This document shows, one piece after another, positions 47,217 to 54,459 of a stretch of 64,000 bases of DNA. The notes below the pieces were generated by a model, which was given only the letters and a program-made list of their open reading frames with translations, was not told where the DNA came from and ran no database searches. A program made the translations under genes and the position numbers. The DNA comes from Kineococcus endophyticus (GTDB taxonomy: Bacteria > Actinomycetota > Actinomycetes > Actinomycetales > Kineococcaceae), in contig NZ_JBFNQN010000007.1 in NCBI RefSeq assembly GCF_040796495.1, positions 62,001 through 126,000 of the forward strand. The letters are read 5' to 3'. Every line of letters begins with the position of its first letter. The first letter of the stretch is position 1.

Positions 47217-48218
47217 TCACCCGCGGTCGTAGGCCGGCTCGTAGGTCGCGAGGACGTCCCGGGCCGTCGCCACGAGGTCGGCGACGAGCTCGGGGGGTTC
47301 GAGGACGACGACGAGCCGGCCGAGGCCGAGCAGGACGGCCCGGGCGGCCGGCAGCGCGCGGAACGTGGCGGTGACCTCCACGGTCCGCTCGTCGCCGTCC
47401 CCGTCCGGGGGCAGCTCCCGCACGACGGGCTCGGCGACGAGCTGCGCGTCGGCGATGCGCAGGAGCATCCCGGCGTCGGCGGCGGCGATCCGCAGCCGCA
47501 CCTCGACCCCGCCGCTCGAGGGGCGTTCCACCTGCTCCCGCAGCCGCTCCCACACCGCGGGCAGCCCCGGCAGGTCGGCCGGGACGGGGTCGTCGAGCAC
47601 GTCGACCCCCGCGACGCGGTCCACGCGGAACAGCCGTTCCCAGTCCCGCTCCGCCTCCGTCGGCGCCGCGACGAGGTACCAGGTGCCGCCCTTGGCGACG
47701 AGGCCGAGCGGGTTCAGCGTGCGCGTCGAGACGCGGGTCGCGCCGGCCGAGCGGTAGCGCAGCCGGATGCGACGGGCCGAGAAGACCGCCTCCTGCAGCG
47801 GCGCCAGGTGCTCCGGGCGGTCCTCGCGCGAACGCCACCCGGCCGGTTCGACGAGGATCCGCTCGGCCGCGCGGGCGAAGGGGGCGCGCTGGGCCGCCGG
47901 CGTCGCCGCGAGCAGCTTGCGGACGGCCGACTCCCACGCGGGCCGCTGCGGGTCGGCGGTGCCGGACGAGCCGGAGAAGAGGGCGCGCGCCTCGGCCGTG
48001 GTGAACCCCGTGACGTCGGTCCGCCAGTTCTCGACCAGCGAGATCCCGCCGCCCCGGCCGCGTTCGGTCCACACCGGCACCCCGGCCGCGGACAGCGCCT
48101 CGACGTCGCGCAGCACCGTCCGGGTCGAGACCTCCAGGCGCCGGGCGAGGTCGGGTGCCGTGCAGCGGCCGTGCGTCTGGAGCAGGAAGAGCAGTGACAG
48201 GAGGCGGTCGGCGCGCAC
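47217..48218 (-). CDS. WYL-domain transcriptional regulator
   Basis: A 333-residue regulator with an N-terminal DeoR/HTH_11-type winged helix (RLLSLLFLLQTHGRCTAPDL; VSTRTVLRDVEALSAAG), a linker and a WYL domain (IRLRYRSAGATRVSTRTLNP; VAKGGTWYLVAAP with the Trp-Tyr-Leu triplet), ending with a WCX-type extension. Proteins of this kind bind nucleotides or single-stranded nucleic acid as signals. GTG 48218 faces the divergent TIGR03086 gene at 48280, its probable target; between them lies a dyad TGACA/TGTCT (48242-48255). Confidence 0.92.
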   Translation of the reverse strand: MRADRLLSLLFLLQTHGRCTAPDLARRLEVSTRTVLRDVEALSAAGVPVWTERGRGGGISLVENWRTDVTGFTTAEARALFSGSSGTADPQRPAWESAVRKLLAATPAAQRAPFARAAERILVEPAGWRSREDRPEHLAPLQEAVFSARRIRLRYRSAGATRVSTRTLNPLGLVAKGGTWYLVAAPTEAERDWERLFRVDRVAGVDVLDDPVPADLPGLPAVWERLREQVERPSSGGVEVRLRIAAADAGMLLRIADAQLVAEPVVRELPPDGDGDERTVEVTATFRALPAARAVLLGLGRLVVVLEPPELVADLVATARDVLATYEPAYDRG

Positions 48219-48279
48219 CCGGTGAGGATGTCAGGGAAAGGTGACAGGAGGTGTCTTGTTCAGGGGCCAGGCTGCCGTC

Positions 48280-48873
48280 ATGACCAGTGCTGAGGACCCC
48301 CGCCAGACCATGCTCCGCGCCGCCGAGCTCGCCGGCCGCGTGCTCGACGCCGTCCCCGCCGACGCGCACTCCGGACCGACCCCGTGCACGGCGTGGACCG
48401 TCGGCGACCTGCTCGGCCACCTCGTCGCCGTCACGCACCGCGTCGCCCACATCGGCCGCGGCGGCCACCCGTTCGAGCTGCCCACGCTCCTGACGTCGGA
48501 GCCCGACGGGGGTTTCACCGCCGCCTACGCCGCCGGTCTGGCCGAGGTGCGCGCGGCGTGGGCCGACGACGCCGTCCTGACGACGACGGTGCACCACCCG
48601 GCCGGCGACATGCCCGGTGCGGTCGGCGCCACGATCTACGCCCAGGAGTTCGCCACCCACGCCGTGGACCTCGCCGTCGCGACGGGCCGGCAGGACCTGC
48701 TCGACGAGGAGTTCCTCGCCGGGGTCCTGGAGATCGCCCGGCGCGTGGTGCCCGCGCAGCGGGACGGGTTCCCCTTCGACCCGCCGGTCGCGGTCCCGGA
48801 CGACGCGCCCGCGCACGTGCGGTTGTCCGGGTGGCTCGGCCGGGCGCCCGGCGTGAGCACCACTCAGGTGTAA
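48280..48873 (+). CDS. TIGR03086-family metal-binding protein (DinB/mycothiol superfamily)
   Basis: A 197-residue protein with the mycothiol-dependent maleylpyruvate isomerase N-terminal fold: RAAELAGRVLDAVPADAHSG, then CTAWTVGDLLGHLVAVTHRV with the first metal His and, later, EFATHAVDLAVATGRQDLLD with a second and third. The pair PTPCTAWTVGDLLGHL is a hallmark of TIGR03086. Function unknown, presumably mycothiol-dependent chemistry. ATG 48280 is 6 bases after CAGGCT, consistent with a leaderless message. Overlaps the convergent rsgA gene by 10 bases. It diverges from the WYL regulator, which likely controls it. Confidence 0.87.
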   Translation: MTSAEDPRQTMLRAAELAGRVLDAVPADAHSGPTPCTAWTVGDLLGHLVAVTHRVAHIGRGGHPFELPTLLTSEPDGGFTAAYAAGLAEVRAAWADDAVLTTTVHHPAGDMPGAVGATIYAQEFATHAVDLAVATGRQDLLDEEFLAGVLEIARRVVPAQRDGFPFDPPVAVPDDAPAHVRLSGWLGRAPGVSTTQV

Positions 48874-50033
48874 CGGTCGCGGTTGGCCTTGGCGATCTTC
48901 TTCCACTCCCGGCGCCGGTCGGCGGCCAGGCGGGCATCGGTCCGGCTGGCGAACCACGCCTGTTCCCGTTCGAGCTTGCGGAGGTTCTCCAGGCGGTGCC
49001 GGTCGAACACGCCGGCGTCGATCGCGGCGAGCACCGCGCACCCGGGTTCGGAGGTGTGCGAGCAGTCGGAGAACCGGCAGTCCACCGCGATCTCCTCGAC
49101 GTCGGCGAACGTCCGGTCGAGGGCGTCCCCGAGGTCGGACACCCCGAGGCTGCGCAGTCCCGGGGTGTCGACGAGGACGAGGGGTTCTCCGGCACCGGGG
49201 ACGGGCTGGAGTTCCCGCGTCACCGTCGTGTGCCGTCCCTTGCCGTCCACGGACCGGACGGCACCGACCGCGAAACGGTCCTCACCGAGCAGGAGGTTGG
49301 CCAGCGTGGACTTCCCCGCACCCGAGGACCCGAGCAGGACCACGGTGCCGCGCAGGTGGTTCCGCAGTTCCGCGACGGTGGCCGGATCGTCCTGGCGGAC
49401 CGGGACGACCTCGACCCCGACGGCGTCGGTCCGCACCCGGTCGGCGATGCGATCGAGGTCGTGCGCGGGAACCAGGTCGCTCTTGGTGAGGGCCACGACG
49501 GGGTGCGCCCCGGAGTTCCAGGCCAGCGCCAGGAACCGTTCGACGCGGCCGTTCGTCGTCCGCGACTCCGCGCCGATCGCGACGACGACCGTGTCGACGT
49601 TCGCGGCCAGCACGTGTTCGGCCGAACGCCCCGTGACCGAGGCCCGCGCGAGGACCGTGCGGCGGGGCAGGACGCCGACGGGCCGGGCCCCGTCGGGGTC
49701 GTCGAGCGACAGGCCGACCCAGTCGCCCGTGGTGGGTTCGGGGACCAGCGTCCCTGCGGGGACCTCGACCCGCTGCGGCCCGAGCGGGGTCTGCACGTCG
49801 CAGGCGCCGCGGTGCACCCGCACCACGCGGGCCGGCAGCAGGTGGGGTTCGGTGTTCTCGCCGGTGTTCTTGGCGGGGATCGCCGCCCCCGGGGTGCCCG
49901 CAGGGGAGAACACCCGGGAACTCGCGGTGGAACCGGTGCGGAACCCCGCGTGGAACACCGCCCAGCGCCGGTCCCAGTCCTCGTCCCAGCCGAGCCGGGT
50001 CAGCGGGTCGGAGGGGTTCGCCTCGATCGTCAC
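48864..50033 (-). CDS. rsgA: ribosome small subunit-dependent GTPase A
   Basis: A 389-residue circularly permuted GTPase involved in late 30S ribosome assembly. Motif order is permuted as expected: G4 VALTKSD precedes G1 GSSGAGKSTLANLLLG, and G3 is VDTPGLRSLG. An N-terminal OB-like domain is present, and the C-terminal zinc knuckle CRFSDCSHTSEPGC is intact. The N-terminus is longer than in most homologues (the OB region starts near residue 65). GTG 50033 is the first plausible start. The final ten bases overlap the convergent gene at 48280. In some actinobacteria this role is served by several paralogues, so this may be one of them. Confidence 0.92.
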   Translation of the reverse strand: MTIEANPSDPLTRLGWDEDWDRRWAVFHAGFRTGSTASSRVFSPAGTPGAAIPAKNTGENTEPHLLPARVVRVHRGACDVQTPLGPQRVEVPAGTLVPEPTTGDWVGLSLDDPDGARPVGVLPRRTVLARASVTGRSAEHVLAANVDTVVVAIGAESRTTNGRVERFLALAWNSGAHPVVALTKSDLVPAHDLDRIADRVRTDAVGVEVVPVRQDDPATVAELRNHLRGTVVLLGSSGAGKSTLANLLLGEDRFAVGAVRSVDGKGRHTTVTRELQPVPGAGEPLVLVDTPGLRSLGVSDLGDALDRTFADVEEIAVDCRFSDCSHTSEPGCAVLAAIDAGVFDRHRLENLRKLEREQAWFASRTDARLAADRRREWKKIAKANRDRYT

Positions 50034-50086
50034 GTCGTCGAGGCTAGGTTCGGCCGGGAACTCCCGGCGAGGGGTTTTCGGGGCCC

Positions 50087-51004
50087 TCAGAGGGTCACGA
50101 CGACACGGCCGCGGAACCGGCCGGCCTCCCCGTCCGCGTGGACCGCGGCGAGGTCGGCCAGGGGGCGGCGCTGCGAGACGTCGAGGACGAGTTCCCCGGC
50201 GTCGACCGCGCGGACCAGGTCCGCCAGCTGCGCGGTGTCGTTGCGGACGTACAGGACCGTCCAGTGCACGTCGCGCGCCTCGTCGTCGGTCAGCGGCAGC
50301 GGCGGGGCGCTCACGGCGCGCCCGCCGGGGCGCACGAGGTCGGTGAGGCGGCTCAGCTGCGCCGGGTCCCCGGAGACGTTGTTGAACAGCAGGTCGACGG
50401 GTCCGTCGAGGGCGTCGGCCAGGGACGTGGCGGTGTAGTCGACGACCTCGTCCGCGCCGCGCGCCAGGACGGCGTCCCGGCTGCGGGGGCCGGCCGTGGC
50501 GATCACGTGCGCGCCGGCGCGCTTGGCCAGCTGCACCGCGAAACCTCCGACCCCGCCGCCCGCGCCGTTGACCAGGACGCGTTCCCCGGCCTGCAGGCGG
50601 CCGTGGTCGAACAGGCCCTGGAACGCGGTGAGGCCGGCGACCGGCAGGACCGCCGCGTCGGCCAGCGGGACCGACCGGGGGGCGGGGACCAGAAGGTCGC
50701 GAGGGACGGCGGCGAACTCCGCCGCCCCGCCACCGACGGGCACGCCGAGGAAGGCCACGACGTGCTCGTCCGTCTCGACGCCGTCCGCCACCACGGTCCC
50801 GGAGACCTCCAGCCCGGGGGTGTACGGCAGCTGCACGGGGATGAGCTCGGTCATGACGCCCGAGCGGATGGCGGCGTCGACGGCGTTGAAGGTGGTGCCG
50901 GCGACCCGGACGAGCACCTCGCCGGGGGCGGGGACGGGCTGGTCGACCTCGGCGACCTGCAGGACGTCGGGGGTTCCGAAGCGGGTGACCTGGACTGCAC
51001 GCAC
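50087..51004 (-). CDS. NADP-dependent quinone oxidoreductase-like alcohol dehydrogenase
   Basis: A 305-residue medium-chain dehydrogenase without zinc cysteines, of the zeta-crystallin/quinone reductase type. The N-terminal domain contains VRAVQVTRFGTPDVLQVAEV and the nucleotide loop LVNGAGGGVGGFAVQLAKRAG. GTG 51004 has GAGAGGAAG upstream and follows the TAGTCT -10 at 51056-51051 (minus). It diverges from a MarR gene and both promoters are covered by two GCTTCGAATT-type palindromes, so MarR control is likely, with a quinone or phenolic signal as usual for such pairs. Confidence 0.93.
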   Translation of the reverse strand: MRAVQVTRFGTPDVLQVAEVDQPVPAPGEVLVRVAGTTFNAVDAAIRSGVMTELIPVQLPYTPGLEVSGTVVADGVETDEHVVAFLGVPVGGGAAEFAAVPRDLLVPAPRSVPLADAAVLPVAGLTAFQGLFDHGRLQAGERVLVNGAGGGVGGFAVQLAKRAGAHVIATAGPRSRDAVLARGADEVVDYTATSLADALDGPVDLLFNNVSGDPAQLSRLTDLVRPGGRAVSAPPLPLTDDEARDVHWTVLYVRNDTAQLADLVRAVDAGELVLDVSQRRPLADLAAVHADGEAGRFRGRVVVTL

Positions 51005-51026
51005 GGGGGGCTTCCTCTCGTCAGGC

Positions 51027-51077
51027 GCTTCGAATTTGAAGCACATGGAGAGACTACGACTGCTTCGAATTCGACGC
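51027..51077. promoter_or_regulatory. twin MarR operators over divergent promoters
   Basis: GCTTCGAATTTGAAGC (51027-51042, perfect except the centre) and GCTTCGAATTCGACGC (51062-51077, one arm varied) are 35 bp apart centre to centre. The -10 boxes TAGTCT for the oxidoreductase (51056-51051, minus) and for marR (51081-51086, plus) are the same sequence; the operators flank or overlap both. Confidence 0.75.
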
Positions 51078-51092
51078 AAGTAGTCTGGAGGA

Positions 51093-51584
51093 GTGGACCG
51101 CAACGGACTAAGCGACCAGCAGCTCGCGGCGTACCTCGCCCTCACCGAGGTCGGCAACCTCCTGCAGCAGGCCGTCGCGGACCAGCTGCGCGCCGACGGC
51201 GACCTGAGCCCGGTGCAGTTCCAGGTGCTCGCGCTGCTCGCCGCCCCCGCTGCGCCGCAGTACCGCATGACGGACCTGGCCGACCGCATCGTCTACAGCC
51301 GCAGCGGCTTCACCTACCAGGCGGGGCAGCTGGAGAAGCGGGGCCTCATCGCCCGCGAACCGTCACCGGAGGACGAGCGGAGCACCGTCGTCCGGCTCAC
51401 CGACAGCGGTCGCGCGGTGCTCGCCGACGTCATGCCCGGGCACGTCGAGGTCGTGCGCAGCCTGCTGGTCGAAGCGGTGCCCGACGGGGACGTCGGGGCG
51501 CTGAGCGCGGTCCTCGGTCCGGTGCGCGACCGGCTGCGCAACGCTCCGCCCCGCTCGGCGCGTCCGCGGCGCCGGCGGGGCTGA
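51093..51584 (+). CDS. MarR-family transcriptional regulator
   Basis: A 163-residue MarR repressor: LSPVQFQVLALLAAPAAPQYRMTDLADRI (winged-helix first part), YSRSGFTYQAGQLEKRGLI (recognition helix) and PEDERSTVVRLTDSGRAVL (wing), flanked by dimerisation helices. GTG 51093 lies 6 bases after TAGTCT, so the transcript is leaderless. Divergent from the quinone-oxidoreductase gene, with two shared operators in the 88-base gap. The C-terminus is basic (PRRRRG). Confidence 0.93.
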   Translation: MDRNGLSDQQLAAYLALTEVGNLLQQAVADQLRADGDLSPVQFQVLALLAAPAAPQYRMTDLADRIVYSRSGFTYQAGQLEKRGLIAREPSPEDERSTVVRLTDSGRAVLADVMPGHVEVVRSLLVEAVPDGDVGALSAVLGPVRDRLRNAPPRSARPRRRRG

Positions 51585-51597
51585 GGTCCCGGTCGGG

Positions 51598-52167
51598 TCA
51601 GCGGCCGGGGGCGGCGTCGACCAGTCGCCCGAGCTCGTGCCCGGCGGCCGGGGCGGCGCCGTCGAAGGCGCTGGTCACGACCTGGCGGGCGCGGTCCAGG
51701 CCGGCTCCGCCGAACCCGCCGGGGCCACCCAGGCCGCCGACGGGGTTGCCGGGCAGCAGGGGCAGGACGAGGGCGAGGACCAGGACGGCGAGACCGCCGC
51801 GCAGGACCGCCCCGGCGGCGCGGTCCACGACCCGCAGGTGGACGGCGTTCAACGCCCGGGACAGGGCGGTGCCGAGCGCGCCACCGAGGCCGGCGCCGAC
51901 CACGGCGAGCACGACGACGGTGCCGGCGACGAGGGCGACCTCGTTCCAGCCGGTCTGCGGCCACCGGGCGTCGATCCGGTCGGCGACGGTGAACCCGGCG
52001 AAGGCCCCGGCGCCGAGGCCGAGGAGCGCCAGCACGAGGCGCGAGGCCCCGTTGCGCCAGCCGGAGCGGGCGGCCAGGACGACGATCAACACCGCCAGGG
52101 CCAGCACGAGGAGGCCGGCGGGGCGGACCCCGCCGAGCAGGTGCGGGGGGAGGAAGGGGATGTCCAC
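51598..52167 (-). CDS. CvpA-like membrane protein
   Basis: A 189-residue protein with four to five membrane segments. The conserved CvpA/MarP start is DIPFLPPHLLGGVRPAGLLV, followed by helices with the GWRNGASRLVLALLGLGAGAFAG pattern; a Gly/Pro-rich region follows the last helix (LPLLPGNPVGGLGGPGGFGG). In many actinobacteria this membrane module is fused to a periplasmic trypsin-like protease (MarP); here it ends before any protease domain. GTG 52167 is 6 bases after TACGGT (minus), so leaderless. Its stop is 13 bases from the marR stop, convergent. Confidence 0.8.
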   Translation of the reverse strand: MDIPFLPPHLLGGVRPAGLLVLALAVLIVVLAARSGWRNGASRLVLALLGLGAGAFAGFTVADRIDARWPQTGWNEVALVAGTVVVLAVVGAGLGGALGTALSRALNAVHLRVVDRAAGAVLRGGLAVLVLALVLPLLPGNPVGGLGGPGGFGGAGLDRARQVVTSAFDGAAPAAGHELGRLVDAAPGR

Positions 52168-52341
52168 GTAGGGACCGTAGGCACGCGGGTGGCTGCCGGA
52201 ACAGCTGTGCGGCAGGAACTTCAGGGTCGGTTCAGGGTTTCCCCCGAGGCTCCGTCGGAGCGCGCACCGGACGTGCACGGGACGTCCACGGGTCCCGCCC
52301 GCCCCCTCCTCGGCCCCGCCCCGTCCTGCCGGGTGGCGGGG

Positions 52342-52977
52342 TCAGGCGGGCCGGACGGCGCCGGTGAACAACGGCCCGACCAGCGCGAGGTCGTCGAGGT
52401 CGGCGAGGTGCTCGGCGGGCAACGGCGGCAGGACGCGGGTCCCGGCCTCGGCGCAGGCCAGGCGCAGGCCGGCGTCCCAGTCGCCGGGGGCCGCGCGCGC
52501 GTCGAGCAGCGTCACGGTCGTGGCGAGCTTGCGCACCGTGTCGGCGTCGCGGGCCACCACCGTGACGGCCTCGGCGGGGAACTCGGCGGCCACCACGTCG
52601 ACGAGCGCGCCCACGGCGGCGGACTCGTGCGCGACGACGCAGCGGGCGCCCGCGGCGAGCGCGGAGCACAGGACGCGGGCCGCGCCGAGGAACTCCTCGG
52701 GGGCCAGCACGCCCAACGGAGGTGGCCGTCGGCCGCCGGCGGCCACGGGCAGCACGAGGTCGAGCTTGTCGGCCCAACCGGCCCACCGGACGATCGTGTC
52801 GATGCACCCGTCGACCTGCGTCACGGCCTCGGAGATCCGGCAGCGGTGCGCGCGGCGGACCTGCTCGACGAACCGCTGGCGACCCGACTCCACCTCGGCG
52901 GCGGCGGCCAGCAGCGCCCGCCCGCGCCGAGCGGCGCTCTGGGCGGGGGAGCGGGGCCGGACGGGGCGTTCACCCAC
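52342..52977 (-). CDS. truncated aldehyde-dehydrogenase-like protein
   Basis: A 211-residue protein with Ala-rich segments like the N-terminal, nucleotide-binding half of aldehyde dehydrogenases (RVLCSALAAGARCVVAHES; AEAVTVVARDADTVRKLATT). It lacks the C-terminal catalytic half altogether. It starts inside the end of the full-length aldehyde-dehydrogenase-like gene: GTG 52977 is 8 bases upstream of that stop, so both are translated together. Function unknown; perhaps a partner of the longer protein. A frameshift from a once-complete protein cannot be excluded but the upstream gene is already full-length. Confidence 0.72.
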   Translation of the reverse strand: MGERPVRPRSPAQSAARRGRALLAAAAEVESGRQRFVEQVRRAHRCRISEAVTQVDGCIDTIVRWAGWADKLDLVLPVAAGGRRPPPLGVLAPEEFLGAARVLCSALAAGARCVVAHESAAVGALVDVVAAEFPAEAVTVVARDADTVRKLATTVTLLDARAAPGDWDAGLRLACAEAGTRVLPPLPAEHLADLDDLALVGPLFTGAVRPA

Positions 52978-54379
52978 GGCACGCCCGGAGCAGGTCGAGG
53001 GCGTCGCGCCGCGCGTCCGGCGGGGCGGGCACCTCCGTGCCGAGCTCGCCGCCCCACACGGTCACCGAGCCGGCGCCCGCGAGGTGGGTGAGGGCGTCGT
53101 CGGCGGAGCGGACCGACCGGACCCCCAGGACGGGGCCGGGGGGCGGCCACGCGCTGTGCCGGCCGACGGTCGCGATGCCGGGGGGTGCCCACCAGCCGCC
53201 CGGGGGCAGGCCGGCGGGCAGACCCGCCGTCGCGTCGAGGACCTCGCGCGCGGCCCGCGCCAGGTGCGGGGTGGGCACCGGGCCGACGGCCGTCGCGCGG
53301 TCCAGCGGGTGGCCGGTGTGCAGACGCGAGACCGCGGGAGCGACCCGGGCCACGAGCGCGTCGACGACGGAGCGGTGCGCGAGCACGCGGGAGCCGCCGG
53401 GACGTTCGTGAGCGCCGCCGATCGCGGCCTCCACGAGGGCGACGGAGACGGCCTCGAGGTCGGCGCCGGCGAGGACGACGTCGACGTGCGGGGCGTCGGG
53501 GCGCTGCAGCAGCGGCGTTCCGCGCCCGGCGAGCGCGACGCCGACCGACCGCAGGTCCTCGGCGGAACCGTCCGCGCGGACCGCGACGAGGTCGGGGTGG
53601 GCCCACAGGACCGCGTCCGTCGCGGCGTCGGCGCCCGGTGCCGACCGGACGAGCCCGGACGGCAACCCGGCCTCCTCCAGGAGCCGGACGAACTGCCGCG
53701 CGGTCGCAGCGGCCGCCGGCCGGGCCCGCAGCACGACACCGCACCCGGTGGCGAGGGCGGCGACGACGGCGCTCAGCGCGTCGGCCGTGCTCGTGCGCCA
53801 GGTCGTCAGCAGCACGACGACCCCGCCGCCCGGCCGGTGCGCGGCGCCGACGCTCTCGAGCTTGTCGGCCCAGCCGGCGGCGGAGAACGCGGCGGCGTGC
53901 GCCGCCGGGGCGTCCAGGGTGAAGCCGGCGGCCAGGGGACGACCGGTCGTCAGGGCCGCGGTGACGGCGAGGGCACGCACGTGGCCGGCCAGGACGTCGG
54001 AGACGGCGAAGAGGAAACGTGCCCGGTCCTGGGCCGAGAGCCAGGCCCAGTCGGTGCGGCTGGTGGCGGCGACCGCCGTGGCGATGTCGCGGGCGAGGTC
54101 GGGCCCGGTGTCCTCCACCCGCAGGAGGCGTTCGCCCGTCGTGGGGGCCAGCACGTCGAGCAGGTCGCCGGTCGCGCCGGGGGTGCTCGTCGGGCCCCCG
54201 GGTCCGTCCGCGAGGACGAGGCCGGGCACCTCGTCGGGCAGGGTCGCCGTGCCCGGGGCGGGGGTCGGCGACGCGGCGAGGGAGTCGGCGGCGGCAGGCA
54301 GGTCCCGGGTGGTGACGCGCAGCGGGGACTCCCGCGGGGCGGTCAGTCCCACGACGACATCCGGTAGCGAAGCGCTCAC
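52970..54379 (-). CDS. aldehyde dehydrogenase-fold protein lacking the catalytic cysteine
   Basis: A 469-residue aldehyde-dehydrogenase-fold protein. Recognisable segments are TGERLLRVEDTGPDLARDIATAVAA, RARFLFAVSDVLAGHVRALA and VVVLLTTWRTSTADALSAVVAALATGCGVVL (the nucleotide fold). At the position of the active-site Cys (usually GQxCxAGxR) the sequence is HERPGGSRVL, with no Cys, and the Glu of ELGGK is missing as well (QRPDAPHVDVVL). It is therefore probably not an aldehyde oxidiser. A GTG start at 54379 is read from TAGACT 8 bases upstream. In Streptomyces, as I recall, similar genes follow deoC; deoC is absent here. Confidence 0.82.
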   Translation of the reverse strand: MSASLPDVVVGLTAPRESPLRVTTRDLPAAADSLAASPTPAPGTATLPDEVPGLVLADGPGGPTSTPGATGDLLDVLAPTTGERLLRVEDTGPDLARDIATAVAATSRTDWAWLSAQDRARFLFAVSDVLAGHVRALAVTAALTTGRPLAAGFTLDAPAAHAAAFSAAGWADKLESVGAAHRPGGGVVVLLTTWRTSTADALSAVVAALATGCGVVLRARPAAAATARQFVRLLEEAGLPSGLVRSAPGADAATDAVLWAHPDLVAVRADGSAEDLRSVGVALAGRGTPLLQRPDAPHVDVVLAGADLEAVSVALVEAAIGGAHERPGGSRVLAHRSVVDALVARVAPAVSRLHTGHPLDRATAVGPVPTPHLARAAREVLDATAGLPAGLPPGGWWAPPGIATVGRHSAWPPPGPVLGVRSVRSADDALTHLAGAGSVTVWGGELGTEVPAPPDARRDALDLLRACRG

Positions 54380-54389
54380 GAAGCGTGAG
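54375..54389. promoter_or_regulatory. 15-bp palindrome at the aldehyde-dehydrogenase-like start
   Basis: CTCACG-AAG-CGTGAG covers the start codon of the minus-strand gene at 54379. It may be an operator for that gene or for the PHP gene at 54460, whose promoter is 60 bases away. Confidence 0.4.
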
Positions 54390-54459
54390 TCTACTGAGGT
54401 TCCTGTGTTCTGAGAGGGCCGTTCGGGGGATGCGTCCAGCGCACTGAGAGGGTGGGCCC

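Noticed and set aside
52970-52977. Frameshift joining the two aldehyde-dehydrogenase-like genes into one
   Set aside because: The upstream protein is already full-length (469 residues) and ends normally; the second begins with its own GTG and an own N-terminal-type domain.
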